From assembly GCA_964645125.1 (NCBI GenBank), contig CAZXZC010000001.1, positions 1-55,978 on the forward strand: 55,978 nucleotides of DNA, given 5' to 3'. Below are positions 8,366 through 17,021 of this stretch, piece after piece; positions within the stretch are counted from its first letter, which is position 1; each line of letters starts with the position of its first letter. The notes under the pieces were generated by a model that was not told the DNA's origin, made no database searches, and saw nothing but the letters and a program-made list of their open reading frames with translations. Both the position numbers and the translations under genes were made by a program. Source of the DNA: JBDKGD01 sp964645125. GTDB taxonomy: Bacteria > Patescibacteriota > Minisyncoccia > UBA6257 > 2-01-FULL-56-20.

Positions 8366-8442
8366 ATTGATGGCGCATCCCATAAGAGAGCGCTCAAAGG
8401 CCGCTAGGCCGGTCCTACGCTCTTATGGGATGCGCCATCAAT
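8366..8442. repeat. 23-bp perfect inverted repeat between htrA and clpB
   Basis: The arms 8366-8388 and 8420-8442 are exact reverse complements around a 31-nt GC-rich loop that has its own small palindromes (AGGCC/GGCCT type). It begins 28 nt past the htrA stop codon and so could terminate htrA transcription, but no T-run follows on the minus strand. The long perfect arms and GC-rich loop also fit a small dispersed palindromic element. Confidence 0.75.
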
Positions 8443-8470
8443 GAAAAGAAGGAAATCCAAAATCAAAATA

Positions 8471-9727
8471 TCATTTTATATCTGGGCGTTTTTCGAGTGT
8501 TACTTGGGTGGTAAGCTCCGCATCGCCTCTTTTGATAGTGAGGGTTATAACATCCCCTACTCCGTACTGCGATAATACTACTTGCAGTGGATTTGCTTCA
8601 TCGATTCGCTTTCCGTTTACAGCCGTTATGATGTCGCCTGATGCAAGGCCGGCTTTGTCAGCGGGAGAGTTTTTTTCGATTGCCGGTCCATTTTTTGTCC
8701 CCTCGATAAGTGCTCCATACTCAATACTCAACTTTTTATCTTCTGCTATTTGCGGGTCAATCATGCGATACCGAACACCTAAAAATGCTACTTCGATTTT
8801 CCCACTGGCTTTGACTGATGCGATATCTTTTTTTGCTTGATTGATAGCAATCGCAAACCCAACATTCTGCGCATCGGAGGCAACTGCTGTGTTAATGCCA
8901 ATAACTTGTCCCTGCAAGTTCAGCAACGGACCTCCGGAATTGCCGGGGTTTATAGCAGCGTCCGTTTGAATAACGCCACTGATGGTTTCAGTGATATTTT
9001 CACCAGAGGCGGTTACGGTGCGCGCGAGACCAGAAATACTTCCCACCGAAACAGTGTTTCGAAATTCAGCCAGCGCATTGCCAATGGCAATTGCGGTTTG
9101 ACCAAGTTCAAGACCATCAGAATCACCGAGCTCGACCACCGGGAAATTAGTGCCCTCGATTTTTACAACTGCTAAATCTTGCACGGGGTCGCGAGCCAAT
9201 ACCGTTGCGTCGTATTTTTTTCCATCATTCGTAAACACGGCATAGGATGCCTTCGCATCTGACACCACGTGCTTATTAGTAACAATTAATCCATCTGAGG
9301 AAATTAAGAATCCGCTCCCTCCTCCTACTTCTTGGAATTTCGTACCTTTTTGGCATGACGTAAAAAATTGCGCTCCCCCAAAGAATTCTTGAAATTCCGG
9401 CGGCAGATCATTAAATGGATTTACGGGACATTGCGAAATGACGGGTACGTTTTTTGATACGGTAATAGCAACCACAGCTGGCGAGGCTTTTTTCACCGCC
9501 GCAATGACGGCCTTTTCATACTCAACTGCTGGTTTATACACGGGTGCGTTTTCTGGGGATGGAGCTGATACTGTGACAAATCGACGCCCAAGCCAGGTGT
9601 CTCTGAATGCACGCGCAAGTTGACGAGCGCCCAATTCTACTGCGAACGAGATGCCGATAATCAGCAAAATAAGACCTGCTACTTTTGCGATATGAGTCCA
9701 GTATTGTTTGAAAAATACGTGCTTCAT
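8471..9727 (-). CDS. HtrA/DegP-type membrane-anchored serine protease
   Basis: A 418-residue extracytoplasmic quality-control protease. An N-terminal membrane helix (about residues 15-33) anchors it facing outward. The trypsin-like domain has the full triad: His153 in TNKHVV, Asp184 in DLAVVKI and Ser264 in GNSGGPL. One PDZ domain follows at about 315-410 (LGVRYRMIDP, SPADKAGLASGDIITAVNG). A single PDZ domain and an uncleaved anchor resemble DegS and the HtrA proteins of Gram-positive bacteria. It is divergently transcribed from glyA with 39 nt between the start codons. It sits next to clpB, so proteases and chaperones are clustered here. Confidence 0.93.
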   Translation of the reverse strand: MKHVFFKQYWTHIAKVAGLILLIIGISFAVELGARQLARAFRDTWLGRRFVTVSAPSPENAPVYKPAVEYEKAVIAAVKKASPAVVAITVSKNVPVISQCPVNPFNDLPPEFQEFFGGAQFFTSCQKGTKFQEVGGGSGFLISSDGLIVTNKHVVSDAKASYAVFTNDGKKYDATVLARDPVQDLAVVKIEGTNFPVVELGDSDGLELGQTAIAIGNALAEFRNTVSVGSISGLARTVTASGENITETISGVIQTDAAINPGNSGGPLLNLQGQVIGINTAVASDAQNVGFAIAINQAKKDIASVKASGKIEVAFLGVRYRMIDPQIAEDKKLSIEYGALIEGTKNGPAIEKNSPADKAGLASGDIITAVNGKRIDEANPLQVVLSQYGVGDVITLTIKRGDAELTTQVTLEKRPDIK

Positions 9728-9735
9728 GGATTTTT

Positions 9736-9741
9736 ATTTTA
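9736..9741 (-). promoter_or_regulatory. -10-like box 8 nt before htrA
   Basis: On the minus strand TAAAAT is followed by exactly 8 nt and the htrA ATG, predicting a leaderless message. No Shine-Dalgarno is present. Confidence 0.45.
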
Positions 9742-9766
9742 TCATATATACGCTAGGATAATACGT

Positions 9767-10975
9767 ATGAATCGGTTATTTTCTTTCATTTCACGAGAAA
9801 AATCCCGCCAGGCGCGCACCATTACCCTTATCCCCTCAGAAAACTACGCCCCAAAGGCGGTGCGTGAGCTTACCGGCTCAATACTTACGAATAAATACAC
9901 GGAAGGCTACCCGGGTAAACGATACTACCCGGGCGCGGGAATATACGATGAAATAGAGACTCTTGCTAGAGCAACAAGCTTGAAGGCGTTTGGCCTAAAC
10001 CCTGCCGACTGGGCGGTAAATGTACAACCCTATTCCGGCTCCCCCGCTAATTTGGCAGCGCTACTCGCCCTGGCGGGGCCGGGCGGAGTCGTGATGGGGC
10101 TTTCACTCGCCTCGGGCGGGCACTTAACCCATGGACACTCTGTTTCGGCTACGGGGATGTTTTTTAAGAGCGTGGGATACACAGTTGATCCAGCTACAGC
10201 ATTGATCGACTATGAGCGACTTGAGGAGTTGGCACACCATCATTCGCCTACTGTGATTATTTCTGGCACAACTTCTTACCCACGCGCGATTGATTTTGCG
10301 CGCATTGGAGTAATTGCAAAAAAAGTGGGCGCATACCATGTGGCGGATATTTCACATATTGCGGGCTTGGTTGCAACCGGGTTACATTCATCGCCGTTTC
10401 CGCACGCAGACGTAGTTACTTCAACAACGCACAAAATGCTGCGCGGCCCAAGAGGAGCCGTGATATTTTCGCGCGTAGCATTGGCGCCAAAAATAGATAA
10501 GGCGGTGTTTCCGGGCTTGCAGGGCGGACCACATAACAATGTGATCGCGGCCATTGCGCACACCATGCAAAACGCAACGACGGCAAAATTTAAAACGTAT
10601 GCAAAGCAAATACTTCGCAACTCACACGCGCTGGCTGCGGCACTGCAAAAGCATGGCTTTGTACTTACCACCAGTGGCACTGACAATCATTTGATGGTGA
10701 TTGATTTGCAGAACGCGAATATTACTGGCGCGGAGGCAGAGGCGCTTTTGGAAAAAAATAATATTCTGGCCAACCGAAACTCAATCCCCTCCGACACCAA
10801 ACCATTCTCCCCGTCCGGCTTACGCATTGGCACACCGGCAGTCACTGCGCGCGGAATGAAAGAAAAAGAAATGGTGATACTCGCAGGTGCAATTGCAGAT
10901 GTACTTATTTCAAAAAAATCTGCTGCCAAAATTGTTGCTGGTTTATGCAACACCTTTACAGTCCCGAACGATTGA
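9767..10975 (+). CDS. glyA: Serine hydroxymethyltransferase
   Basis: A 402-residue PLP enzyme that converts serine and tetrahydrofolate to glycine and 5,10-methylene-tetrahydrofolate. The PLP lysine is Lys223 in STTHKMLRGPRG. Other family signatures are YTEGYPGKRYYPG (44-56), YSGSPANL (89-96), LTHGH (120-124) and VADISHIAGLVA (192-203). The length is slightly below the usual 415-420. The start at 9767 was chosen because family homology begins there; the frame extends further upstream only across the divergent htrA gene. It feeds the same one-carbon pool as folD at 11726. Confidence 0.95.
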   Translation: MNRLFSFISREKSRQARTITLIPSENYAPKAVRELTGSILTNKYTEGYPGKRYYPGAGIYDEIETLARATSLKAFGLNPADWAVNVQPYSGSPANLAALLALAGPGGVVMGLSLASGGHLTHGHSVSATGMFFKSVGYTVDPATALIDYERLEELAHHHSPTVIISGTTSYPRAIDFARIGVIAKKVGAYHVADISHIAGLVATGLHSSPFPHADVVTSTTHKMLRGPRGAVIFSRVALAPKIDKAVFPGLQGGPHNNVIAAIAHTMQNATTAKFKTYAKQILRNSHALAAALQKHGFVLTTSGTDNHLMVIDLQNANITGAEAEALLEKNNILANRNSIPSDTKPFSPSGLRIGTPAVTARGMKEKEMVILAGAIADVLISKKSAAKIVAGLCNTFTVPND

Positions 10976-11000
10976 CAATTCCCGAATTTTTGATGAATAT
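10972..11000 (+). promoter_or_regulatory. Candidate promoter of the receiver-domain gene
   Basis: An exact TTGACA (10972-10977) overlaps the glyA stop codon. It is followed by a 17-nt spacer and GAATAT (10995-11000), a weak -10 box. The leader would be about 68 nt. The -35 and spacing are good; the -10 is the uncertain part. Confidence 0.45.
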
Positions 11001-11074
11001 GGGATTTAGTTGTTTGTTTTTGACTTTCAATTTTACTACTTTTGAAAAATACTTGAGGGGAAAGTGAGGAGGAT

Positions 11075-11611
11075 ATGAGGCTGAGTAAATCCTTTGCCGC
11101 GTTTCAACGAGAGAGATCGGAGTATCGAGCTCGATATAGCGAAATCACACAAATCGCTAATCGACTACAAAAACCGATTGTTCCCCCCGGAACCCGTTTT
11201 TTACTTATTGACGACGAACTCTCTGTGGTACAAACACTTGCCACACTTCTTGCCTTTTGGGAAATTTGGCACGAAATACTCATTTTTGAGCCAAGACATC
11301 TTGAGGGGTTGTCTGTGTCTGATTCAATACATGGACTACTCCTTGATCATGACCTGGCTACTAATGGTTTGGAGCAAGCAATTAATGGCTGCTCTGTATA
11401 CCACAAGATTCGATATCATGGCTGGTATGGCCCCGTTGGTTCAACTTCGGTTGGCAAAGCGGGTGCCGATCTCAGCTACCTCGGCACACCAGTACTTCAC
11501 TGTCCGGTAAAACTTGGCCTTTTGGTTCATCCTGATGAATCTCAAAGGGTTGTCTATGTTAAAGATTTTGCTTCATTTGTCCAAAGACTTGCCGGAGGAT
11601 TTTCTGCATGA
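11075..11611 (+). CDS. Receiver-domain-like protein
   Basis: A 178-residue protein that looks like a response-regulator receiver domain with a helical N-terminal extension and no output domain. The domain starts at about residue 40 (TRFLLIDDE). Asp46 and Asp47 fit the acidic metal-binding pair, and Asp91 in LLLDHDL fits the phosphorylated aspartate. SVGKAGA and CPVKLG lie where the conserved Ser/Thr and Lys are expected, though the Lys is not followed by Pro. No histidine kinase is nearby. A strong AGGAGG lies only 2 nt before the ATG, which is unusually close. The gene has its own promoter and terminator and separates glyA from folD, as if inserted. Confidence 0.6.
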   Translation: MRLSKSFAAFQRERSEYRARYSEITQIANRLQKPIVPPGTRFLLIDDELSVVQTLATLLAFWEIWHEILIFEPRHLEGLSVSDSIHGLLLDHDLATNGLEQAINGCSVYHKIRYHGWYGPVGSTSVGKAGADLSYLGTPVLHCPVKLGLLVHPDESQRVVYVKDFASFVQRLAGGFSA

Positions 11612-11637
11612 ATGCCGATATTCAAGAGATATTGTGG

Positions 11638-11678
11638 ACCCACATTGGAAATAACGAGAAATCATTTCCAATGTGGGT
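11638..11678 (+). terminator. Intrinsic terminator of the receiver-domain gene
   Basis: A 15-bp perfect stem (11638-11652 with 11664-11678) with an 11-nt loop is followed by TTTTGTCTTTTTT. It lies 26 nt past the stop codon and isolates the gene from folD. Confidence 0.92.
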
Positions 11679-11725
11679 TTTTGTCTTTTTTACTCCCACC
11701 CGGTAGGCTTATTTTATATTCCGGC

Positions 11726-12541
11726 ATGCAGATTGATTGTACTGGCATTACCAATAGCATTCTTGATTCCTGCCGGCAGCTGCCGCGCACGGAGCGCTTT
11801 TTAGCGTTTGTGCAAGTGGGTCAGAACAACGCCAGCACCGCGTTTATTGCGCAAAAGGTAAAAACAGCAGAACAGCTGGGTATTGAAAGTCGCGTCTACA
11901 CATTTGATGCGACTATTTCCGAAGCACGGTTACGCACAGAGATTGAGGCTATTGGAGTAAATGCCGAGTGCGGGGGCATCGTTGTGCAGCTGCCACTCCC
12001 CGCTCATATCAATGCGGATGCGATCCTGAATACAATCCCCTCCGCCAAAGATATGGATGTACTCGGAGGGCAGGCGCTTGAGCAATTCCATAATGGCAAA
12101 AGCACCATTCTTCCACCGGCGGTTGCGACTGTTTCTGAAATTCTTTCTTTTTTACACATCGATGTTACTAACAAGATAGTAGCGATTGTAGGACCGGGGC
12201 GACTCGTTGGTGCACCCGTTGCTGCATGGGCACACCAGCAACATGCGCGGGAGATTTTAATACTTGATAAGGGGTTTGATGTCGTGCGATTACGCGAAGC
12301 AGATGTGGTGGTGTGTGGAGCAGGCGCACCGGGGGTTATTACCCCATCCCTACTTAAACCCACCGCAATCGTTATTGATTTTGGGTATGGTAAAACACCA
12401 GAAGGCAGGGCGCGCGGCGATTTTGATACCTCCGCCATTGACCAATTTCCTGATATTGCCTACACCCCCACCCCCAAAGGCACGGGGCCAATTTTAGTAG
12501 CCTGTTTACTGCGTAATTTTGTGCTTTTAAACACGCAGTAG
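11726..12541 (+). CDS. folD: Bifunctional methylene-THF dehydrogenase/cyclohydrolase FolD
   Basis: A 271-residue enzyme that oxidises 5,10-methylene-THF and hydrolyses the product to 10-formyl-THF. The catalytic lysine is Lys44 in STAFIAQK. Gln88 lies in GGIVVQLPLP, and DMDVLG (109-114) matches the substrate-binding Asp region. The Rossmann part has GPGRLVGAPVA (residues about 158-168) and DFGYG near the C-terminus. The usual PCTP motif is replaced by PPAV, a common variant in short forms. Homology begins at the ATG at 11726, where a TATATT box lies 5 nt upstream; the longer frame reads through the preceding terminator. It works with glyA. Confidence 0.92.
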   Translation: MQIDCTGITNSILDSCRQLPRTERFLAFVQVGQNNASTAFIAQKVKTAEQLGIESRVYTFDATISEARLRTEIEAIGVNAECGGIVVQLPLPAHINADAILNTIPSAKDMDVLGGQALEQFHNGKSTILPPAVATVSEILSFLHIDVTNKIVAIVGPGRLVGAPVAAWAHQQHAREILILDKGFDVVRLREADVVVCGAGAPGVITPSLLKPTAIVIDFGYGKTPEGRARGDFDTSAIDQFPDIAYTPTPKGTGPILVACLLRNFVLLNTQ

Positions 12542-12608
12542 CAACTCTTTTTGTTTCGCTTTGCCGCCCCGCGTGAAGCTGCGGTATACTGGTTGGGTAT
12601 TTATTTTT

Positions 12609-14243
12609 ATGGCGTCAAAACTAAAGTATATTTTCGTGGTTGGTGGAGTTATGTCGGGGGTGGGTAAGGGCATCGCGGCAGCATCAATTGCTAAAATAAT
12701 CTCTTCTCGCGGGCTTTCTGTGACTTCTCTTAAAATCGACCCCTATGTAAACGTTGACGCTGGCACTATGAACCCCACCGAACACGGTGAGGTTTTTGTT
12801 TTGGACGATGGCACTGAATGCGACCAGGACATGGGTAATTACGAACGGTTCTTGGGCACACGCTTGAGCGGTGCCAACTATATGACGACCGGCAGTGTGT
12901 ACCTTTCGGTAATTAACCGCGAACGAAATTTGGAGTATGGGGGCAAGTGCGTGGAAGTGGTGCCGCACATTCCATTGGAGGTTATTTCGCGCATCCAAAA
13001 GGCTGCTGAAAAAGAAAAGGCAACGATTGCCATTACCGAAATTGGCGGCACGATTGGTGAGTATCAGAATGTATTGTTTTTGGAGGCGGTGCGTATGCTC
13101 AAGATTAAACAACCACAGGATGTAGCAGTGGTGTTGGTAAGCTACTTGCCGCTGGTGTCACAAGACAACGAACCAAAAACAAAGCCAACACAGTATGCGG
13201 TGCGCACGTTAAACAGCGCAGGCATACAACCAGATATTATTTTAGCGCGAGCGCCGTTTGCGATTGATGCAAAACGAAAAGAAAAGATTGCGTTCAACTG
13301 CAACCTTCACGAAGAAGATATTATCTCTGCTCCAAACGTAGAAAGTATTTATGAGGTGCCGATTAATTTTGAAAAAGATGGCTTTAGTGACAACCTTTTA
13401 AAAAAGCTTCACCTGAAACCACGGGGACATGACATGAACGCCTGGCGGCGCATGGTGGCGGATATGCACAAAGCAACCACGCCTATTCGTATTGGTATTG
13501 TAGGTAAATATTTTGATAGCGGTCAGTTTACGTTGGCCGATTCATACATTTCTGTTATTGAAGCAGTGAAGCATGCCGCCACAGCAGTTGGCGTGAAACC
13601 TATTATTGAATGGATTAATGCCGAGGAGTTTGAAGGTAATCCAACCGCGCTTTCAAAAATTGATTCATATGCAGGTATTGTGGTGCCTGGAGGGTTTGGA
13701 AACCGCGGGGTCGAGGGCAAGATTGCGGCCATTGGCTACTGCCGCAAAAATAAAATTCCATTTTTGGGACTGTGTTACGGCATGCAAATGGCTGTGGTAG
13801 AGTTTGCGCGCAGCGTGTGCAACATGAAAGACGCGCACACCACCGAAGTGAATAAAAAAACAAAACATCCTGTGGTTGATATTATGCCGGAGCAGAAAAA
13901 ATTAATGGAGCAAAAACACTACGGAGGTACGATGCGACTAGGTGCCTACCCTGCCCATTTAGTACCGGGTACGATTGCTCATGCCCTCTATGGCACAAAA
14001 GAAATATCGGAGCGTCATCGACATCGGTTTGAGGTAAATCCTGATTATATTGAGGCGCTTACCAAAGCTGGTTTGGTGTTTTCGGGGAAATCTCCTGATG
14101 GTGTTCTTATGGAAATTACTGAATTGCCTAAATCGGTGCACCCGTTTTTTGTTGCCTCACAATTCCACCCAGAATTGAAGAGTCAACCACTGACCCCACA
14201 CCCATTGTTTATTGGGTTTTTGAAAGCAGTGGCGAAGTCATAA
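12609..14243 (+). CDS. pyrG: CTP synthase
   Basis: A 544-residue glutamine-dependent enzyme that aminates UTP to CTP. The N-terminal synthetase domain has the ATP loop GVMSGVGKG (13-21) and KIDPYVNVDAGTMNP followed by HGEVFVLDDG. The C-terminal class I glutamine amidotransferase has the oxyanion segment GGFGNRGVEGK, nucleophile Cys389 in GLCYGMQ, and the FHPE pair near the end. All key residues are present and the length is normal for the family. The start at 12609 is where homology begins; a farther upstream in-frame start adds 16 unrelated residues. It is followed 51 nt later by uvrC. Confidence 0.97.
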   Translation: MASKLKYIFVVGGVMSGVGKGIAAASIAKIISSRGLSVTSLKIDPYVNVDAGTMNPTEHGEVFVLDDGTECDQDMGNYERFLGTRLSGANYMTTGSVYLSVINRERNLEYGGKCVEVVPHIPLEVISRIQKAAEKEKATIAITEIGGTIGEYQNVLFLEAVRMLKIKQPQDVAVVLVSYLPLVSQDNEPKTKPTQYAVRTLNSAGIQPDIILARAPFAIDAKRKEKIAFNCNLHEEDIISAPNVESIYEVPINFEKDGFSDNLLKKLHLKPRGHDMNAWRRMVADMHKATTPIRIGIVGKYFDSGQFTLADSYISVIEAVKHAATAVGVKPIIEWINAEEFEGNPTALSKIDSYAGIVVPGGFGNRGVEGKIAAIGYCRKNKIPFLGLCYGMQMAVVEFARSVCNMKDAHTTEVNKKTKHPVVDIMPEQKKLMEQKHYGGTMRLGAYPAHLVPGTIAHALYGTKEISERHRHRFEVNPDYIEALTKAGLVFSGKSPDGVLMEITELPKSVHPFFVASQFHPELKSQPLTPHPLFIGFLKAVAKS

Positions 14244-14294
14244 ATACGCGCATTGGTGGTTTTTTGGTCACAGGTGTTTTAGTATGCAGGTGAT

Positions 14295-15602
14295 ATGGAT
14301 ATCAATGCCATTAAAAAGCGATACATCACTACCGCTCCTTCAACCGTGGGTGTGTATGTGTTTTTTAATAAAAAAACCCCGGTATACATTGGTAAATCAA
14401 TTAACATTAAGGCTCGCCTAAAAAGCCATTTTGAAAATGCCAAGATTGATCCAAAGGAATTCGCAATTTTTGAAAATACCACTCGTATCACTTATATTCC
14501 GACCGAAAACGAGTTTTTATCACTACTACTTGAGGCGTCGCTGATTAAAAAACATCTGCCAAAATATAACGTTATTTGGCGAGATGGAAAAAGCCACCTC
14601 TATATCAAAATAACAACTGGCGAAATGTACCCAAAAATTTCACTGTGTAGAAAAGAAGACGATGGGGCATCAACCTACTTTGGGCCATTTGCGGGAGTGC
14701 GGATTGCCGAAGGCTTGCTGCGCGAGATTCGCTCTGTTGTCCCCTATTGCACGCAAGCGAAACTTGGGCGACCGTGTTTTTATTCCAAAATTGGATTGTG
14801 TAACCCGTGTCCAAGCGCCATTGAGCACAGTTTTGATGCGGCACTTAAAAAAACATTACACCGTCAGTACAGAAAAAATATCAACACTATTATTTCTATA
14901 TTACGGGGTAAAACGATCACAGTGTTGCGTGGACTTGAGGCAGAAATGAAACGGTTTTCCCGCGCCGGGCAATTTGAAGCGGCTTTGGCTGTTCGAAATC
15001 GAATCTTCCATTTTCAAAAACTTATTAGTGAGCGCGTTGGATTTGAGAGTCCCCACTCCATGGGTATGTACCGAGCAGACCCAACCGCGGGTGCGCGATT
15101 ACTCCATTCCTACCTGATCCAGTTTTTCAAAGATTTGCCCACCTTGGAACGAATTGAATGTTTGGATATTTCCAATACTTCACAGCGCGAAATCGTAGGC
15201 GGGCTTGTGGTTGCAACAGACGGTGCACTCGATAAAAGCCAATACCGTAAATTCAAAATTAAAAATAGCCAGGTACAGTCTGATTTTGATGCTATTGAAG
15301 AAGTGCTGCGGCGACGATTTGCGAAAACAGATTGGCCGATTCCACAGTTATTCTTAATTGATGGAGGCGCACCACAGGTGCGGCGCGTATTGGCAGTATG
15401 CGCTGATATGGGAGTTACCACGCCCGTGGTTGGTATTGCCAAAAACCCAGACCGACTCGTCATGGGTATACCGGGCATGCCCACTAAGCGCTTGGAAACA
15501 AACAACCCCGCGTTTAATATTGTGCGGCTTCTGCGTGATGAAGCGCACCGATTCAGCAAGAAGTATCATACAGCACTGCGCACCAGGCATGCAGGCGGAT
15601 AG
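14295..15602 (+). CDS. uvrC: UvrC-like excinuclease lacking the C-terminal HhH domain
   Basis: A 435-residue version of the nucleotide-excision-repair nuclease that cuts on both sides of a DNA lesion with UvrA and UvrB. Residues about 15-95 are the GIY-YIG nuclease (GVYVFF, PVYIGKSINIKARL). A Cys-rich segment (about 155-175: CTQ, PCFY, CNPCPS) may bind metal, and a UVR-like helix lies at about 212-240. The C-terminal RNase H-like nuclease keeps the LDISNTS, LIDGGAPQV and RDEAHRFSKKYH motifs. The protein stops there, so the tandem helix-hairpin-helix of 600-residue UvrC proteins is absent. The clean stop and intact active sites argue for a short functional form. It converges on the FkbM gene with a 1-nt gap. 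Confidence 0.88.
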   Translation: MDINAIKKRYITTAPSTVGVYVFFNKKTPVYIGKSINIKARLKSHFENAKIDPKEFAIFENTTRITYIPTENEFLSLLLEASLIKKHLPKYNVIWRDGKSHLYIKITTGEMYPKISLCRKEDDGASTYFGPFAGVRIAEGLLREIRSVVPYCTQAKLGRPCFYSKIGLCNPCPSAIEHSFDAALKKTLHRQYRKNINTIISILRGKTITVLRGLEAEMKRFSRAGQFEAALAVRNRIFHFQKLISERVGFESPHSMGMYRADPTAGARLLHSYLIQFFKDLPTLERIECLDISNTSQREIVGGLVVATDGALDKSQYRKFKIKNSQVQSDFDAIEEVLRRRFAKTDWPIPQLFLIDGGAPQVRRVLAVCADMGVTTPVVGIAKNPDRLVMGIPGMPTKRLETNNPAFNIVRLLRDEAHRFSKKYHTALRTRHAGG

Positions 15603-15603
15603 C

Positions 15604-16380
15604 CTATTTTCTTACACAAATATATTCACCAAACTCTTTGAGGGGCTGGGTGACTCTAAATCCTTGTTTTTCTAGGTGACTAATAAGCTGTTGCTTGTCT
15701 CCATGAGCTCCCATCTCCATGCTAATAGCTCCTATTTTTTTATAGATGTACTCGGGGAGGTTTAAAAATATTTCATACTCGCACCCCTCGCAATCTACTT
15801 TTATAAAATCACAGAACTCGATATTTTTTTCTTTAAAAAATGCTTCGAGTGTTGTCGCCTGCACCGAAAATGAGCCTTGTACAGTCCCGCCATACTTTGG
15901 TGCGTGATCTCTGAATGAAGATATTAGCGCGCTGTCGTAGGTGGTGTACAGCTCAAGACTTCCCTCTTTTGCAGCGACTGCTTTTTGTATTGGGATGATC
16001 TGTTTTTGATATCCGTTAATCGTGCTGTTTGCCTGCAACATCGCTTGGTTTTGAGGAAATGGCTCAAACGCGTATATGGTGGCACTGCTTGCGCCAGCCG
16101 CAAACACCGAAAACGAGCCGATGTGGGCGCCGATATCGATACCAATTTTTGCTTTTTTAATATGTGGCAAGAGACCGTCATGGATGCCGTAGAGATACTG
16201 CTCATTCACCACATACCCGTCAGCACGCTCTGTGCGCCCATCGCGCAGGAGTATGTAGCCCCCTGAGCGTGGCATAAGAACCAGTGGCTGCGGGCGAATA
16301 TTTAACCGGTATAACAAGCAGCTAAACCAGTTTTTGTAGGTTTGTATGTATCGGAAGAGCGTGAAAAATCTTTGCAGCAT
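15604..16380 (-). CDS. FkbM-family methyltransferase
   Basis: A 258-residue SAM-dependent methyltransferase. The SAM-binding motif is IGIDIGAHIGSFSVFAA (about residues 80-96), followed by IYAFEPFPQN. FCDFIKVDCEGCEYEIF (about 190-206) is the typical second motif of the FkbM family. Members O-methylate sugars and other surface or secondary metabolites, so a glycan substrate is likely given the neighbours. It is convergent with uvrC and transcribed alone from a leaderless-type promoter. Confidence 0.85.
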   Translation of the reverse strand: MLQRFFTLFRYIQTYKNWFSCLLYRLNIRPQPLVLMPRSGGYILLRDGRTERADGYVVNEQYLYGIHDGLLPHIKKAKIGIDIGAHIGSFSVFAAGASSATIYAFEPFPQNQAMLQANSTINGYQKQIIPIQKAVAAKEGSLELYTTYDSALISSFRDHAPKYGGTVQGSFSVQATTLEAFFKEKNIEFCDFIKVDCEGCEYEIFLNLPEYIYKKIGAISMEMGAHGDKQQLISHLEKQGFRVTQPLKEFGEYICVRK

Positions 16381-16388
16381 TGTGTGTG

Positions 16389-16394
16389 TTTATA
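16389..16394 (-). promoter_or_regulatory. -10-like box 8 nt before the FkbM gene
   Basis: TATAAA on the minus strand is followed by exactly 8 nt and the ATG at 16380. A leaderless transcript is predicted. Confidence 0.45.
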
Positions 16395-16446
16395 GTATCT
16401 ATTGTTCACTATAGCCATTTATTTGTCGAATAAGACACTGGCATTA

Positions 16447-16475
16447 TTGACATTGGTATTTTAATTACTAATAAT
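16447..16475 (+). promoter_or_regulatory. Candidate promoter of the ribbon-helix-helix gene
   Basis: TTGACA (16447-16452), a 17-nt spacer and AATAAT (16470-16475) form a near-consensus promoter. Predicted transcription starts about 20 nt before the ATG at 16502. Confidence 0.6.
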
Positions 16476-16501
16476 TAGAATACTACTTTTTATTCACTTC
16501 C

Positions 16502-16714
16502 ATGAGCACACCGAAGTCTTCGTATACTACCGTTTCAATTCCCCTTCCTTTGAACAATAAAATTAAAAAACTTATTAAAAATAGTGGGTTTCGGTCGACG
16601 TCGGCGTTTGTGATATTTGTGCTTCGAGAATTGCTCACCGAACAAGAAGGCGCAGACATCATACTGGGCCATGAGCGCATACGAGAACGATTAAAAACAC
16701 TCGGCTATTTATAA
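16502..16714 (+). CDS. Small ribbon-helix-helix DNA-binding protein
   Basis: A 70-residue protein. YTTVSIPLPLNNKIKKLIKNSGFRSTSAFVIFVLRELL has the pattern of a CopG/MetJ-type ribbon-helix-helix: one beta strand followed by two helices, with dimerisation expected. A short tail ends RERLKTLGYL. It is the first gene of a plus-strand run leading into the SemiSWEET and sulfate-activation genes, so it could be their regulator, but no operator was identified. No toxin partner is adjacent. Confidence 0.65.
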   Translation: MSTPKSSYTTVSIPLPLNNKIKKLIKNSGFRSTSAFVIFVLRELLTEQEGADIILGHERIRERLKTLGYL

Positions 16715-16744
16715 TCAACCTCTTTATTCCTTTTTATTATTTCC

Positions 16745-17017
16745 ATGGAACTTTCAGCGATTCTCGGGTGGACTGCAACAATTTTGTTTACGCTGTGCTA
16801 CATTCCCCAAATACTTAAAACTCATAAAACAAAAACGGTTGAGGGTTTGAGTTTTTTACTTTTGTTTATTTCGTTCGTGGCGAATATCGTAGCGCTTGTG
16901 TATGCCAGCATTATTCACCAAGTGCCGTTGCAGGTGAAGTACAGCTTCGCGCTCTTGTTTCTTAGCGCCACGATTATTTTGTATCTAAAAATTTGGCACA
17001 GGGAACGGAAAAAATAA
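16745..17017 (+). CDS. SemiSWEET-type small sugar transporter
   Basis: A 90-residue protein with three membrane helices. CYIPQILKTHKTK is the PQ-loop signature, followed by VEGLSFLLLFISFVANI. Single three-helix units of this kind dimerise to form SemiSWEET uniporters for sugars (family knowledge); the substrate here is unknown. The next gene, sat, begins 4 nt after its stop codon, so the two are almost surely co-transcribed. Confidence 0.87.
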   Translation: MELSAILGWTATILFTLCYIPQILKTHKTKTVEGLSFLLLFISFVANIVALVYASIIHQVPLQVKYSFALLFLSATIILYLKIWHRERKK

Positions 17018-17021
17018 TTTT

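Noticed and set aside
12561..12608. Longer pyrG start
   Set aside because: The extra 16 residues do not match CTP synthases, which begin at the ATG at 12609.
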